Under the pieces are notes generated by a model. It ran no database searches and had not been told where the DNA came from. It saw nothing but the letters and a program-made list of their open reading frames with translations. From Litoditis marina (lineage: Eukaryota > Nematoda > Chromadorea > Rhabditida > Rhabditidae), in contig OZ038433.1 in the NCBI GenBank assembly GCA_964036275.1, positions 186,001-250,000 on the forward strand: 64,000 nt of DNA, in the 5' to 3' direction. The translations under genes were made by a program, and so were the position numbers. Every line of letters starts with the position of its first letter. Position 1 is the first letter of the stretch. Positions 37,551-51,995 of this stretch are shown one piece after another.

Positions 37551-39404
37551 ATCTGAGTTTGGGTTCATTATTCATTTTCATATCATGTTGGTTGGAATAT
37601 GACCATTGTATCGTGATTTTTGAATGGCAAATTGGAAAGAGGGTTGCACATATTCTCGTATCGGTTTCAACTGGAACTTGGAGTAGTAATAAGTTCTCCT
37701 CACGAAGGTAGGACGTGAACAACTAACAGCATTGGTTAGTAGGTGAACAAGCAAAGAGCTTAACGAAAAGGAGCTACTCATTAGTCTTTCAAATAGGAGA
37801 ATGGGATTCTCACTAAAAGACAGTACAACTAGCAAACTGTTATTTGAAAAGGACATCATATCGCTATTTTCACTTGTTATGACGATAATCTATCAAGAAA
37901 AAATAACTATATTTTTATAGTCGCATAAAACTAGATATTAAATCTATAGTTTCATCCAAAAACGAATTAAACTATTTATGTGGTGTATTAAGGCAAACTC
38001 TTTGAACAAATTGGAGAAAAGAAAGTTTTCATGACCGCACAACAAGTAAAGAAAGAGAGAGAGATGACTCGATCGCACGGATAGCTTACACTGCGTGTCT
38101 GACTCTCTACTCGTCTGACTCTCGCCATCCCGCTTAGTCCCACCCGCCTGTCGTTGATTCCTGCCAGCCTCTCTCTCTAATCATGGTAAATCAACAAGCC
38201 CCAGTTTTCCGAAGAAAAGATTAGAAACTTGGTTTCTTTCTGAATTCAAAATAAAAGTTTGGTAATCACCAATGGGACTTAAAGACGCAGAACTGTAGTC
38301 GAAACTTGAGTTGGGGTGATCCAAACTCACGAAACGCAAAACTTCGAAACTTTGTTTTAACTCTTTTCACTCGATGAACAACCTATTATTACACATCCAA
38401 AAACTGGTCTTTGATCTCTTTTCCTCTGTTTTTCTTCATCTCGAATGTTCATAAATATTTATTTGTTATCGGTGAAGCAAATTTGAATGACGGTACATGA
38501 ATGAATATTACGTAAAAACAACATATATATACTTTCAATATATCAACATCAACTAATGATAGTACTGTAACTCGAATGGAGCTGTGCCAATTGTTCGACA
38601 TAACTATTTGTCATCATACTTAATGGAAAGTGAGCATCGGGGACCAAGTTGAAAATAACGCGAAGTACACTGAACAAGCTGGGAGTAATAACAACATACA
38701 ACTCTAATGAGCTTATTAGTTCGACTAGATGCAAAGAGCATTACTCGTGCAGTACCGCATTGAGAAGAGTACATTTAGTCTACGTGAGAGAAAGTTAATA
38801 AACAGAAACTATAAGGTAGGCGTATTAGGACTGTGTTAGAAGAGAAATGCCATTACCAAAGCATGGGTGTAAGACGGATTTGGTTGAACTCCAATGATCA
38901 ACTTCTATGAACACAGTAAATGAGAAGAAGACTCGTAGAATAGAAAACGCATGACTGGCTAACAACAAGGTAGATTCACTATTCTCATACAATCAATCGG
39001 TCAGAGAAACTACGTGTTATATACATATTTGAGCAAATATGAACTGTACTTATATAATATTTGGCGGGTCGAACTGAACTATCAGAGGCACATTGAAATT
39101 GGGGAACATTTTGATTTCACCCTCACACTATTCCCTGGAGCATTATTTGAGGTTATCATGGAAGAGGGAGAAATAAAACGTTCCCAGAACTATTCACAGA
39201 CCCGTGATGCAAAAGGGTATCAGAATGTGAACAGTTTGTTCTGCTAATCGTAAATATATAAGATGCGGCCAAAAAAGCGTCGATGTACCGTACTTTTTCA
39301 GAACAAAGTGTAACGAAAAAAACACATTGTTCAAGAGAAAGAAGGCCACTTTCACACTTTCATTGGATGAGCAGGTCTTATTCGCGGGCCCCCACTTTTT
39401 CTTC
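37551..39404. other. Intergenic region between two minus-strand genes
   Basis: About 1.9 kb separates the stop codon of the upstream large gene from the amphiphysin leader, which is too far for a tight operon. No exon was recognised. A pyrimidine-rich and GAGA-containing stretch at about 38045-38190 is more compositionally complex than its surroundings and could be amphiphysin promoter sequence; this is inference only. Confidence 0.45.
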
Positions 39405-42400
39405 TCAGTACATATTGTGGTCGTCGTACCAATGGCGACGCTGTTCCGTCAGACCGGAAGTGTAGCTGTACCGGTTCAGCGAAGTCGCAGTGTCCCGACC
39501 AGATGAACCAGCTGAAATATGGACAAATACTATCATTCTCAGAGAGGGGAACACGGAACGGTTTCATAGTATGCTTATTAGTTTTAGTGAGTAAACCGCA
39601 AGCATGAACTCCTCACACATCGTAACGACTTTTTGCAAGTCGACGGTTGCAAAACTTGCAAAAAACTTGCGAGAACTCCCCATTTGTTGGATGGTACAAC
39701 AGTTCTTTACTGTAGCTAAGTTCGGCCATATCATATTATACTTAAAATACGATCATAAAATACTTACCGGGATATTTTCTATACTGGGGCACATAGGGTT
39801 CCCGGGAGACGGCCACGTTGCTGGCTGGATATCTATCGTACGCCTTGTCATTCGATGGGGTGTATCTGAAACAAAATACTTTTGTCAATTAACATAGCAG
39901 GTACAATTTTCGGTATTCTGCATTAACACTACCGTTCTCGCGAACAGACTCCATCTGCGGTCTCTCTCCCTTTCTCTCTTTCTCTATCTTCCCCCCCCCC
40001 CTCTCTCTCTCTTTCTCTCTTTCTGCTGAATAAAGTGGTCCGACCACCCACCGACTGGATACATAGTAATCCGTTGTATTATGGGAAGCTGGCTGGGCGG
40101 AGTCTCCTTTCCTAAACAGTGACTTGATCTTGTCGATAGGTGAACTCGGCCGTTTGTAGTGAGAATCGTCGTACCTGAAATAAACTTTTCATTTTAGCAG
40201 AAAGAAGAATAGGGAAAATTAGGTTATGTTTAGCTCTAACGTGTTCCGTGGAGTTGACAACCAATCCCGAGCATCTGGGATGAATGGAATGATTTATGGG
40301 GTTCGTTCTTTTGAAATCAAGCCTATATGGTGTATGTTCTTGTACCTCACTGTATTTGTAGTTTGATCTCAGTTGTTTCAGAATAGACAGAGTGTGTAGG
40401 GATCGGACTGAGATTGGAGGCCGTATGCATGAAACATCTCAGGCCGGGTTGGGATGCCATTCCCAGCTCGATTCGGCTATTTCCCAGCCAATTCAGATTG
40501 GGATAGCATCCCAAACCGGCCCGGGATGTTTCATGCATAGGGCCTTAGGTCACTCTTCAAATACATACCCATTGGTGACGATTTTGCCGTCTGCCCCAAG
40601 TCGGACGTCACTGGTTCGTCTTCGATTGAACGACAGAAGAGATCGCTTCTTCTTCGGACCTAAAATCGAAACAGTAGCACTGCCAGTTGCTTCGAAAAAT
40701 ATGAAGTTTGAAAAGTATTATCTTACTTATGTATTTTTCACGAATATAACTTACGTCATCTCAAATCTGAACAGCCAAGCGAAACGTAGACTTATTGTGA
40801 AATTCAATTTCCAGAACAGTACCATATAAAACACACCTTTCTGTGTGAACGTTGGAGAATAATTGAATAAAACATGTTTTTCTCAAAATCATAATGACAA
40901 AATCAGCCCACCTAAGATTTTCATCACTAATTCCATTTTCTTATGCATATGTGACTATTTGATTAACTAAGACGCTAAAATGTCCCACGAGTGGATTTTA
41001 TATTCGCCGCGATCCTGTCAACTCACTCTCTTCATGTGCTCCGGTTGTCTCTTGCGAGTTTGCGCCGTTGGATGGCGCGCGAGCTCCAGACCCCGTGGCT
41101 CCCACCACCGGACCCGTTACGGACGCCTGTAAGGAACTGAGTAGATCAGAAGATCAAATCTAAAGTCAACTTGACCTTTATTGATTGGAATCGGTCAGAA
41201 GGTCGATTTCATCGATTGCAATAGGTCAGTTGGTCAAATTTACTTTTATTAATTGGGAAGAACTGTTCTTAGATTACTCGGAAATTTAGGGATAATCCAA
41301 ATGTCAGATTTCAACTTGCGCCGCTTGAGAGACACGTTTTTTCGCTCGTACATCTGCTGGGATACGCATACGGTTTCGCGAAATAGTGTGGAAACCGAGA
41401 GACGCAGAATAAGATTCAAGATATTCCATCATTCCTAATGAGGAGAAATACTGTGCATGAAACCGAAATTGTGCCTGGCGGTGCGTAGAAGTTTGGGAAA
41501 AGTTCATTCTCAGTCAGCCACCCACAAACGGTGGAGTACGTGCAACAAAATTTCAAGACATCTTGAAACACTTCTTTTATCAAACATGTAAACATACTTC
41601 TGTTTGTGTCGCAGAACTCTGAATTTCTCTATTACAGTACTGTCATGACTGTTCTCCTGATATGCATTCACTTCTATGCATCAACGACAACGTTCTGAGA
41701 CATTTTGAAGAAGTTCCTTTGTTTAACTATTTTTTCCAATCTACCAGAATTGTGAATTGTGCAGTCTATAACTGTGAAAAAAGTGACCATTGGTAATTGT
41801 GAACTCCTGAAGCCAACCAGAAGAGAGGTTCTTTCCGACGGCAGCATACTGTGTACTGTGTAACGATATGAAGGAATCAACATTATTATTTAGTTGTTAT
41901 ATTGTATTCTTCGTTGTTTCGTCTACTGTACCTGGGTCTGGCGTTGCGGAGAGGAGCTCTTCTCCAAAGACAAATGTCTGCGCAATCGATCGATAACCGA
42001 GCGTACCGGCCCGGTCCCTCCATCCAACCCTCGACCGTTTCCCGAATCAACACGAGGCTCCATGTCAGATATCTGATAACCATTTCACTTTAACTCACAC
42101 ACGCAACTCGAGCGGGGGGGGGGGATACGGCTTGGCATGTCATGCAATTTTGCCAAGAGCAAACGGTTCTGTGAGCATATGCGACAGAAGCCTCAATGTC
42201 ATACGGATGAGATTCAAAATTGTTGAAATGTTGAATCACTGTTCTCGAATGAATGGTTGCGAATGCTTTCAAAGAACTCGTTTGTTGGACGAAGATGAGA
42301 ACAACACCTTGTGGGAACTTTTCATCGTGCTGAGCGATTGGTTCACCTAAAAACTGAATAAGTGGCCGCTCAGTTGTACAGTTCACTCGTGCACATTTGG

Positions 42401-45400
42401 GAATGAAAAGGTGCAGGAAAGAAATGATATGCGATGAACACTACTGTAAGTCTTAGGCCGCATTCATACTTTTTACGTCGACGTTTACCTCCGTCGTTAA
42501 GAAAACATGCGTATGGAGACACGTCGGCGTTAAACCTCGACGTAAAAATTATGAATGCGGTCTGTCACACCAGTTGAACGTAGTATGCACACGATGAAAA
42601 GCAAACGTGAGATACTAGATTTGTTTCTCTGGTAAATGACAGTTTAGTTGCCACCAGTACGCGTGAGACGTATTGAAATACCCACTTGTTTGTTCTTGAG
42701 GATACTTCTGGGAGGTCCTTTATCGTCTCGACCCTGGCTAGACCGCCCGTTCGAAGAATCGTGGTAGTTCACGTACGAATAGTCTCTATTCGATTCGGGA
42801 CTCATCAGACGGTTACGAACTTGGGCTGTAAAAAGGGTTTTCAAATTTTGAAAAAGAAACGAAATGAATGGAATTAAAAAGATTACACTTGGTCTGAATT
42901 GACCGATAAAAAAACACTAAAGTTTGCTAGTAGAGTGAACGCATGAGGAGCAGTAGGAATGTGTAATGGGGTGATTATTTTTACATGTACTCTACCTGTG
43001 TATCGAATAACATGTGCCAAATCTCGAATATACTCGTAGCTCCACAACTATCCATGTGAAACAATAAAAGTGTTTGAAAACAAAACAATGTACACTAGAA
43101 ACAAGCACGCGTTTAACGGGTCTTTGGCATAGTAAGACAACCTCCATGAAGCTAATATTCTCAAAATTCACTGTTCGAAATCAATTTGAGTTAATGTTTG
43201 TTGTATAAATGGAAGTCGAACCTCCATAGTCGTGTTCCGGCAACCCGAACTGTTTCCTGTCCATGGACCTACTTCTGTTGTAGGCCCGTTTGTCGCCGTC
43301 TGTCAGTGCGGACGCGACGCGCCGCGCCGTCGGACGATAGCTGAAATAGTATATAGTTGTCGCTTAAAGAAGGGCGGGAGTATACTGTATATCTCACTTT
43401 GTGCTGTGTAAAAACACATTTATACGTTTCATCGCCTTGCTGCAAGCCTAGTTTGGTTTAGTGGTTAGGGTCCGCGCCTCCCATACATTTGGGCGCCGTT
43501 CAGTCTCACATGGGGCGGATGTTTTATAAAGTTGGCACTCACTATATTTTCCATCGTTATTTCGTGGACTTCTACAGTACACAATTAACATTTGAATTGA
43601 GCTTTTAACATGTTAAAGTCATCGGATGGTGTCCTGAGTATTGAATTTACTTCACAAATGTTACCATATTACTCAAAAATTGTGGTAGTGTGCGTATTAC
43701 GAACAAAAGCTGGTTCTCGCAAGTGCACACGTATTAAAAGTAATTTTGCACTGATTACGTTTTCTTAGCGCGGTTTGGAAACGAATAGGAAAGTGTTGGT
43801 CATACACAATATTGATACTTCCAAATATCTAAAATCTTTTTCTCATTTTGTAAGCTCAGAAAGGTATTTCTGTCCAGGCAGGTCAGAATACGTCGTGGTA
43901 CTACCTGGTTTCGGTGGAGGCATGTGGTAACACGGAAGGGTTCGTGTGCTCAGTCGGAGTAACTGCAACATAAGAATTCATCGTTAAACAAATGGATCGA
44001 TTGTTAAAGCAGGACGATTATGTGGACCAATCCCATGTCAACGGTCCTTTGAACTGCAATTGTAAAATGTATTGCAGTTTGAAGGACTGGAGCGTTGGCA
44101 TTGGACCACATAATCGTCCTTCTTTGAATACACAAGCGAAGAGCGAGTTTCATAATTCACTTCTTGGCTGAGAATAACAAACTGAGCAGGCATCACATTT
44201 CCTAGTTTTTCACATTCTACTTGATTTCTATGAAAGCGGTTGACGATTTTTTTTGTTCTGTTTGAATGTTATATATACTCGTATGCTTTGAAACTGTAAC
44301 ACTAATGGCGTCATGTGCTCACCGGCTCGATCCACGTCGTAGGGTCTTCTGTAGGCTGCGTTGTCGTCGTATTTCGAGCGGTAGTTGTCACTTCGGTAGG
44401 CGTCGTGTCGCGGTTCTTCTCTTCTGTATCCCCCGTAGGATGACGTCAGAGGACGATCACTTCCGGTGGAATAGTACGTAGAAGGACGATACGACGAGGC
44501 AGCGGTACTGAAAATTCAATAAGATAAATAATAATATAAAGTTCATTGCGAATAGATAACATAACAGAAAAAACTAAAAGTTAACTAACGAAATTGGTGT
44601 GATAAAAAAGGGAGTTTGCAGTTTTTTGTCCAACAGTCGCTTTATCTCTCTCTCGTTTGCCTTTTTCGGCGTTTAATAGTACTCTACGCGTACAATGATT
44701 TAGTTTTCGCTCAAAGACAGTTTCTAGAATCAATTTGAAGTTTGATCGATTTCTATAATTTGGGTTTGTGAATATGGTTGTGTTCTCAATTATCAGTTAT
44801 TTATCCCATGTATTATGTACAATTATTCAATCAAAAGATGAGTATAATGTTTCTCGGTAACTCACGGTGTTGTGTGCATGGTGTTCATTTCTCTGTCTCT
44901 CTCGGCGCGCGTTTTGTAGACCTCAAACTTCCTCGGCTCAGTTGCCCAGGATTGCATCGAAGTAGGTTGCAGCTGCAAATATAGTCGTCGCGAACGGAAA
45001 GGCGGGCGAGTACTGTGTATCTCACTTTCCGCTGTGTACGCACACATGTCTTTGATTCCGAAGCCTGCCGGTTAAATAGCACAGTCTTTAGCGCTCTGCT
45101 AAACATCTTTCACTCGCAGGTTCGATTCCGGCGAGCGACGGAAATCTATAAAGTTGGCACTTACTATAAAACTTGTTTTTTTTTTCAGTTTTTTAAAGTT
45201 CTCCCATTTATCTTCTTTTCAATCGGAACCTTGCTGTGGGTTGATCCAGCATAGTATGGATAATGAACTATTATTATTATTAAGAAAGTGAGTTGGCTAA
45301 TTTGTGTATATCTGGTAGGAACGACAGATGTCACTTGAGATAAAGATAACCAGAAGAGATCATACACCAGCCCAACGTTTCGACTGATATCCTGTATTCT

Positions 45401-48400
45401 TGTAGGCTGTTGTGTTGTTTTTATTATAAAAAAATGCCCCAAACGCTTCATAACGGCTCCATGTGCTTTCACAGTAGATTTCACGCTAGATCTCGGAGGT
45501 GGTAAACACCTTGGAGAATGATCAAAGCAAAAACATATAGGCTATGGTGGCGAAAAATATGACTTTCGCAATGAGCCTCTTCACAAAGTTGCAGTTGGAA
45601 TATTACTGAAGCGGAATACGATACAACCACAGAAAACATAACAGATACAATGAGAACGTCACAACGTATTCAAACCTTATAGAAGAGATTTCGGTAGATT
45701 AGATAGGACCTGAGAATCGTTTTTAAACATAACTCTCAATTATTTTGAAAAGACCAAATTCAAGTGCCGCTTCGAAGTATTTCAGACTTTAACAACTTGT
45801 TGTGCAACTTATGACTCAAAAACCTTGAAGAAATAGTTCCCAGAGGACTGTTTAAAATTGGAGAAACTAATGTCATTAGACTGCTTTATGTGTAAGTTTA
45901 AAAATTGGTCATGGTTTTTTTCAGTTTTCCAGATTTAGGTGTTACGTAAAGTATGTCGTTTGTATGGTTCAAATAACTGTGTTTGTTGACTTGCCCACCT
46001 CTTGTTCGAACTTCCTCGTATAACTGGGGCTAGCGTTGGAAGAGTAGTAGTTGCGACTGTCTCCCACAGCGTACGCCGAGGTGCTACAATAGTATACATT
46101 TAAAGAAGGACGATTATGTGGACCAATCTCAACGCTCCGGTCCTTTTACAGAAAAACATTTTTCAATTGCAGGTCAAAGGACCGATGCGTCGGGATTGGT
46201 TCACATAATCGTCCTAATTCATAGAAAAGAGAAAAACTCGAGGAAAAATGAATGAAGGACCTATTCGAGAAAGCCATATAAATTATGCATGCCATCAGAA
46301 CTGGCAGCAGAAACTGTCAATTCCTTCCTCTCTGATATATGCGTAGTTTGATCCCCATGCCTTTCGGGCGTAACTACAAAGCCATGGAAATTGAGGAGAG
46401 TGAAAAATTGTTCCATGCCACCAGCTCAAAACTTAGTTCTGCACTTTACTTTGGTGTTTGTTTTGTCTTTTCGCTTTTGATCTTAGCGTAAACTGCTAAT
46501 TATTGATGCCTGATAATCCACAAAATAAACAGAAACAGCACGCGCTTGTTCGTGTAAGTCCAACAAATATTGGACAAAATTTAAAGAAACACTAGACTAA
46601 ATAAAATCCAACAGTTCTGCTAAGCGTGGTATTGGGAAATCGGAAAAAGTTTGTCTCAAGAACGTGTTGGAAGTTGCTCTACATAAGATTTCATTTCATG
46701 TTAGAACCAAAAGTTGTTTCTCAAATATGCAGAGATAATAAACTCATGTATCACCATTCTTTTTGAAGAGCTTCCCTCCAGAAATAACTACTGTGGATTA
46801 CACGTTTGTTGAATTCTTTCGTTGAACTCAACATGAAAAAAATGCAACGCAACCCAAATACCTGTTTTTATGTTTGATACTTTTTGAATTGATCTTTTGT
46901 TTGTATGGTTTGAAAGTTATTTCCAGACAGGTTGGACAACAAGCTCGCGTTCAGATAACAAGCAGCCATAAACAGGTGATGAATGGGGTTGTCATTAGAT
47001 GTGACAGGGTTGTGACATCATATGTCAGACCCCCAATGGAAACTAAACCACTACTCAAAGAAGAAGCAAAGATGCTACAGCTTTGAGAAATCAAGTGTAT
47101 TCCTATTTACCTTTATATTTTTGTAATGGGAGACGTTTTAACTGCTCAGGTGCTACATAATGAACGTTTCAGTGATATTCAGGAGCCGAATTGAAAACAC
47201 TCAAGGCAAAGTAAAATTCATGTAGGGCGTGTGTACAATAGCGTACTTCGGACTTGTGTTATAACGAATAGCGACAATTTTGGTGTTTAGTTCGCAATCT
47301 ACATATATGTATCTTCCATAATAGCATACAAATACTTCTATTTATTTTTTGTGGCTTACAAGACGTTTAGAGAGATCAACCAAACTACAACTAACCGATA
47401 TTCAGGCCGATCGGGCGAGTGGTCGTACGATTTTCCACGTTCCTCTCTCACTATCGCGGCTGACTGAAAAGTTTGTATGCTCAAAAACTGGTAGTGTATC
47501 TAGAATAATAGTTTTTCTCAGGTTCTGTTTGGAAAAAACAACTATCGGTTATGTAATTAAATACGGATGGTTAGTTTCGTATTCAGCAAATTTTTTCTAG
47601 AACACGAGCTGTATTTCATGAACTAGTTTTCAACAACAACCAACCCATTCCTTGCAGTATATCAACATTGCAGGTGATGTGTTTAGAATACTGGGTATAA
47701 GGTAGGTGAAGAATGTCCAGAAACAGTCAGGCGGTTCGATGAGTAGAGCGGGCCTGCTTTGGCACATCATAGGAGAAAAGGCTTAGTTTGACAAAAACGG
47801 GGGGCCGCCCCGCGAAAAACGCGGTTTCACTCGGGGAATTAACAACTACACAGACCCCCGCCCGCGCGCGCGACAGGTCCCCCTAGTTGGAACAACGCAT
47901 GCAGACACTTTTTATAGGGGTGTCATGGGGAAATACCCAAATTGAATTGTAGTTTGAACTCGATGCATGTCAAAGTTTACGAATTTGGACCAGAAAGCGG
48001 CGAGATCAAACTAGAAACACAGCGAAATAGAGCGACGTACCGTACTGAGTTATTCGAGAAAAAGCCAGCCCTATATGGGATGTTATGATGGTTTGGAAAG
48101 GCGAACTCCGAACTTTCTTTGACATGTGTATTTTGTCCGCATTTCGACTCTATGATTCGTATAAGGTTTTCGCACCTATTTCATCAGTTCCGAGGGCATA
48201 ATTAGAAAAATCCCCGAACAGATCCCGGTTCTCTATTCTTTCTATTTCCATGAACTACGAGTCTCACGAAATAATACGCAGAGCGAGAGACGCAGGGTGC
48301 AATTGGATGTTGGGTCATCCTATCTCCGGCAACTAACATTGACTCCTCTCGTGTCAATCGGCTCTTCTGATTCCTTTCTACGATAGATGTCGTCGTGGTA

Positions 48401-51400
48401 CCTCGGACGGATGTAACTGGCGATGGAAGAGGCGTTCACTCCAGAAGTACCTGTATGATTCAGTTCTCGTCATTCCCACTGAGACTTTGGGAGAATGCCA
48501 ATGAACTCTCTGATGATTTTTTCGATAAGTTATACATAGCATTTACAGGTTTTTTGGAAAACATTTCGTACCCATGTAATGTAACAAAGATGAACTGCGG
48601 CTCAGACAAACTTTTAGTGTTTTTGAAAACATTAAAATGGTGAAAAGCCGCCCGGAAATTTTGTTGCCACGTTGCCGAGGTCTCAGTGGGAAAGATGGGA
48701 ACTATACCAAGTTAACGATTGTGTACTGTGTGAGCCAATTGACCATCGGACGTTTTGGGCAATATGTAACTACCTAGTTAAATTACCATTTCACTTTTTG
48801 CGCTGTCACGTCTCGTGCGCTGTTCTGAAACCTGTCTTCGAAAATTTCATGTTTCCCAGAATTGCACCATACTAGAATTATGAACCATAGTGACGCACAA
48901 GTGGAGACACAAAACTTTACTATTCTATGTTTTCAAATGGTCCTTTTTCGCACGTAGGTCAAATTCACATATAGAGTGATTGAAGCACAGCTAGCTTCTC
49001 TGTCCATTCAATTTCCGTGTACTTTTTCACAAAAATCTTTAAATGGAAATCAAAATCGGAGAGCGAAACAATCGGTTATTTGTTATGTTGAAGACATCGT
49101 AATATTGAACGATCAACCTACCAGTAAGGTGAGAGTAATAACTGTCAGTTGGAAGTGGAGAAGTACGACTATCTGAAAATGAAGCCTTTTAGAGCAAGCT
49201 TTGTATTAGGGAACTCGAAACGTTACTATGTTACTATTTTTTCCCAAGATCTTTATGTGATTTAAATATTACATCAATTGATATCAACTCACCAGTATTT
49301 CCATTCGACAAGCGCTCAGCCGCCCTGAAAAACGAGATAACTGAACTATGTAGAACAAAACAGTCATTATCACTCAGAACTTCTTCACATCAAAAATCAT
49401 AGCTTGCAAACTGTAATCTCAGAAGCGAATGACTGGATAGAAAAAGCTGTTGTACTCCACAATTTTGACACCGCATACAAACAACGCAGCATTTGACACA
49501 AACACAGCCGAACTGAGGTTACCGTATAATCTCTTCGGGGCCAGCAATAGTGAGATTCCTGAACCGACGTTCTCGATTCTTCCGTCTGATATATCCTGCA
49601 GTGGTTTCCCAGGATTCCTTACCGCCGTCGGGACTAGGACTACTGTAAGCTTGTAAGCATTATTCACTCAATCCATTCCAGATTATTCTTTGAACTTTAT
49701 ATTGAAATTCTTAACATTTTGCGTGACCAGTTCTGGGAAAGGCTATGAGGTGCCAGAAGCAGAGAAATTGAGAAATAAATAGAACTTGATAGGAAAATGT
49801 GCAGTCTGTCGTTGCGCGCTCTCAGATACTTGATCCACTACCCGTTTCACTGTTTAGTAGTTGAAAAGAAAAAATGTATAAAGTTGGAATGGAAGGAGCA
49901 GAGTATAGACAAGCCATTTACGACGTTTGTACACCAACTAAAACTGTGACAAGCCACTCAGCCCATTCTCAGAATTTCACCATTTCCGAAAGATAAGAAC
50001 AAAATTTCATCGGGCTGCCACAAACCGGAGAACCAGTCTGAGTTTATTTTTTTTATCAGAAAATCTCTGAGCAGGATGTGATCGACACAGAATTATCAAC
50101 CGAGTAGGGGATAAGCAACCAAAGGTAGTTAGTTGTCATTGATGTGCTAATTATGTTCAACCGTTATTCTTCACCTGGAGGAACCGAACCAAGCGACCAA
50201 CAGCAGAACTACACCAAACACCATAACTGAACATAGGTTTTGCGCAGAAGCAGTTATCGCTCACAACGTGACAATCACCAATCTGATTCGTCTAAGTGGT
50301 CAATTTCGCGTGTAACATGAGTATCGATCGTTCATCAACATAACAAAATTAAAGATTGGTAATTGGCTCCCTTTCTGAGCGACAAACAGTCAAAGCTACT
50401 CAGGCAAGTTGACATCAGTTATCAAGTGAGAGCAAGTGATTGGCGATGAGAGAGCGTGAACTCAGATAATGAATATGATGTCATTGCACTACACACACTC
50501 TTTCTCGTTGTCATTTTCCAACCTTAGCTAACATTTGTTAAATGAAGTCAACTTTTTTCTATAGATGAAGTAGTTTCGGTGATTTGTGAACACACAGAAC
50601 AACCAGTGTGAACATAAAACTGCGTTATTACGTGAACTAATTCATCTATGTCTTAGGCCAAACTACAGCGACACAACTGTCAAACTGACGTGGAAGTGCG
50701 AGTATAGTTGTTGTTATAGGTAGGTCGGTAGAGTGGGTTCGCATAGGATAATGGGCTGAATTCATAAAGTAGTATTTTATCTGTTATCTATATTACTTTG
50801 GTTTTCATGTTCATTTCTGTAAAGACGATATAGTGCGTGAGCCCGGAATAGACACGTTTTTTTCTGCCTTTCTCTTGCAACGCAAACTGTTTTCGCAAAC
50901 GCCTTGAGTTAGGTTGAGCATAGAAAATTGTCCGAGAAACACCAAATAACGAACGAGATTAATTTGAAATGTTGTGTGATACTACCAAAGACGTTGCTCT
51001 GTTCTTTTATTGGTTTTTCAATTCAAAAACCAACAGTGTTGTCGTAACGAATCAGCAATGTTCACATTTCTGTGTAGTAGACGTAATACTAACCGAGCGG
51101 TGGCCGTTGGTGTTGGCGCAGTTTCCCGCAGTTCTTCCTTCAACTGAGTTTCCCTCTCAGCTATTTTCTTCTCCAAAGTAGATTTCGTATTCGAAACATT
51201 ACTACCACCAATAGCGATTCGGCTGAAATCTGTTTCATCGAGAGAAGATGTTGATAAAGTACCGAGTAATCGGTTAAAGGACAAGATACAATAGAGAGAA
51301 ATCTGTGTCGTTGTTAGAATCGTACGAAGACACAATCGTATTCATGGTACGCGCACGTTTTGCGCACGAGTTTTACGTAAAACATCCCACGCAAAGAATG

Positions 51401-51959
51401 CGCGCGATCTGACTAAAATTCGCTTTTATACGACGAAAACTTGTATCCAAATGAGTGTGTATGACTTCGACATTACTGCAGAACATTAGCCATGAGTCGT
51501 TTCACAAAAAAAAAACGAAACGACGCGTGTGCTGTGAATTATTCTCAGCCCAATTTTCACGGATATGTAGATTGCACATACCGTACACAAATGAAACACT
51601 TACTTTGAGGCAGTTCTCTCGAGAATTTTTGGAAAAAATGTAAACAAACCTGTATGGCTTCGGCTCATTCGTGCTCGGTTTGACTTTCAGTTCGGCTACT
51701 GTCACGAAATATTTGGCATTGGAGTTGGAAGAAGGTTTTGGTTCTGGAAGAAAAGATGACTTATAGAGTAACAAAGGAAGTACGGATTGAAACCATACGC
51801 TCAAAATATGCATTGTTTCCGTGAAGAACTGAGATGTATGTCCCTATTCAATCAGATGTTTTTTTCATCTGTCTGATCTCCTCCTCACTATTATTTTATA
51901 GTTTTTCTTCAAATCGACCCTCCTTTGCTTGTCTCTCAATCTATAGCACTCTCTCTCTG

Positions 51960-51995
<36 letters not shown>

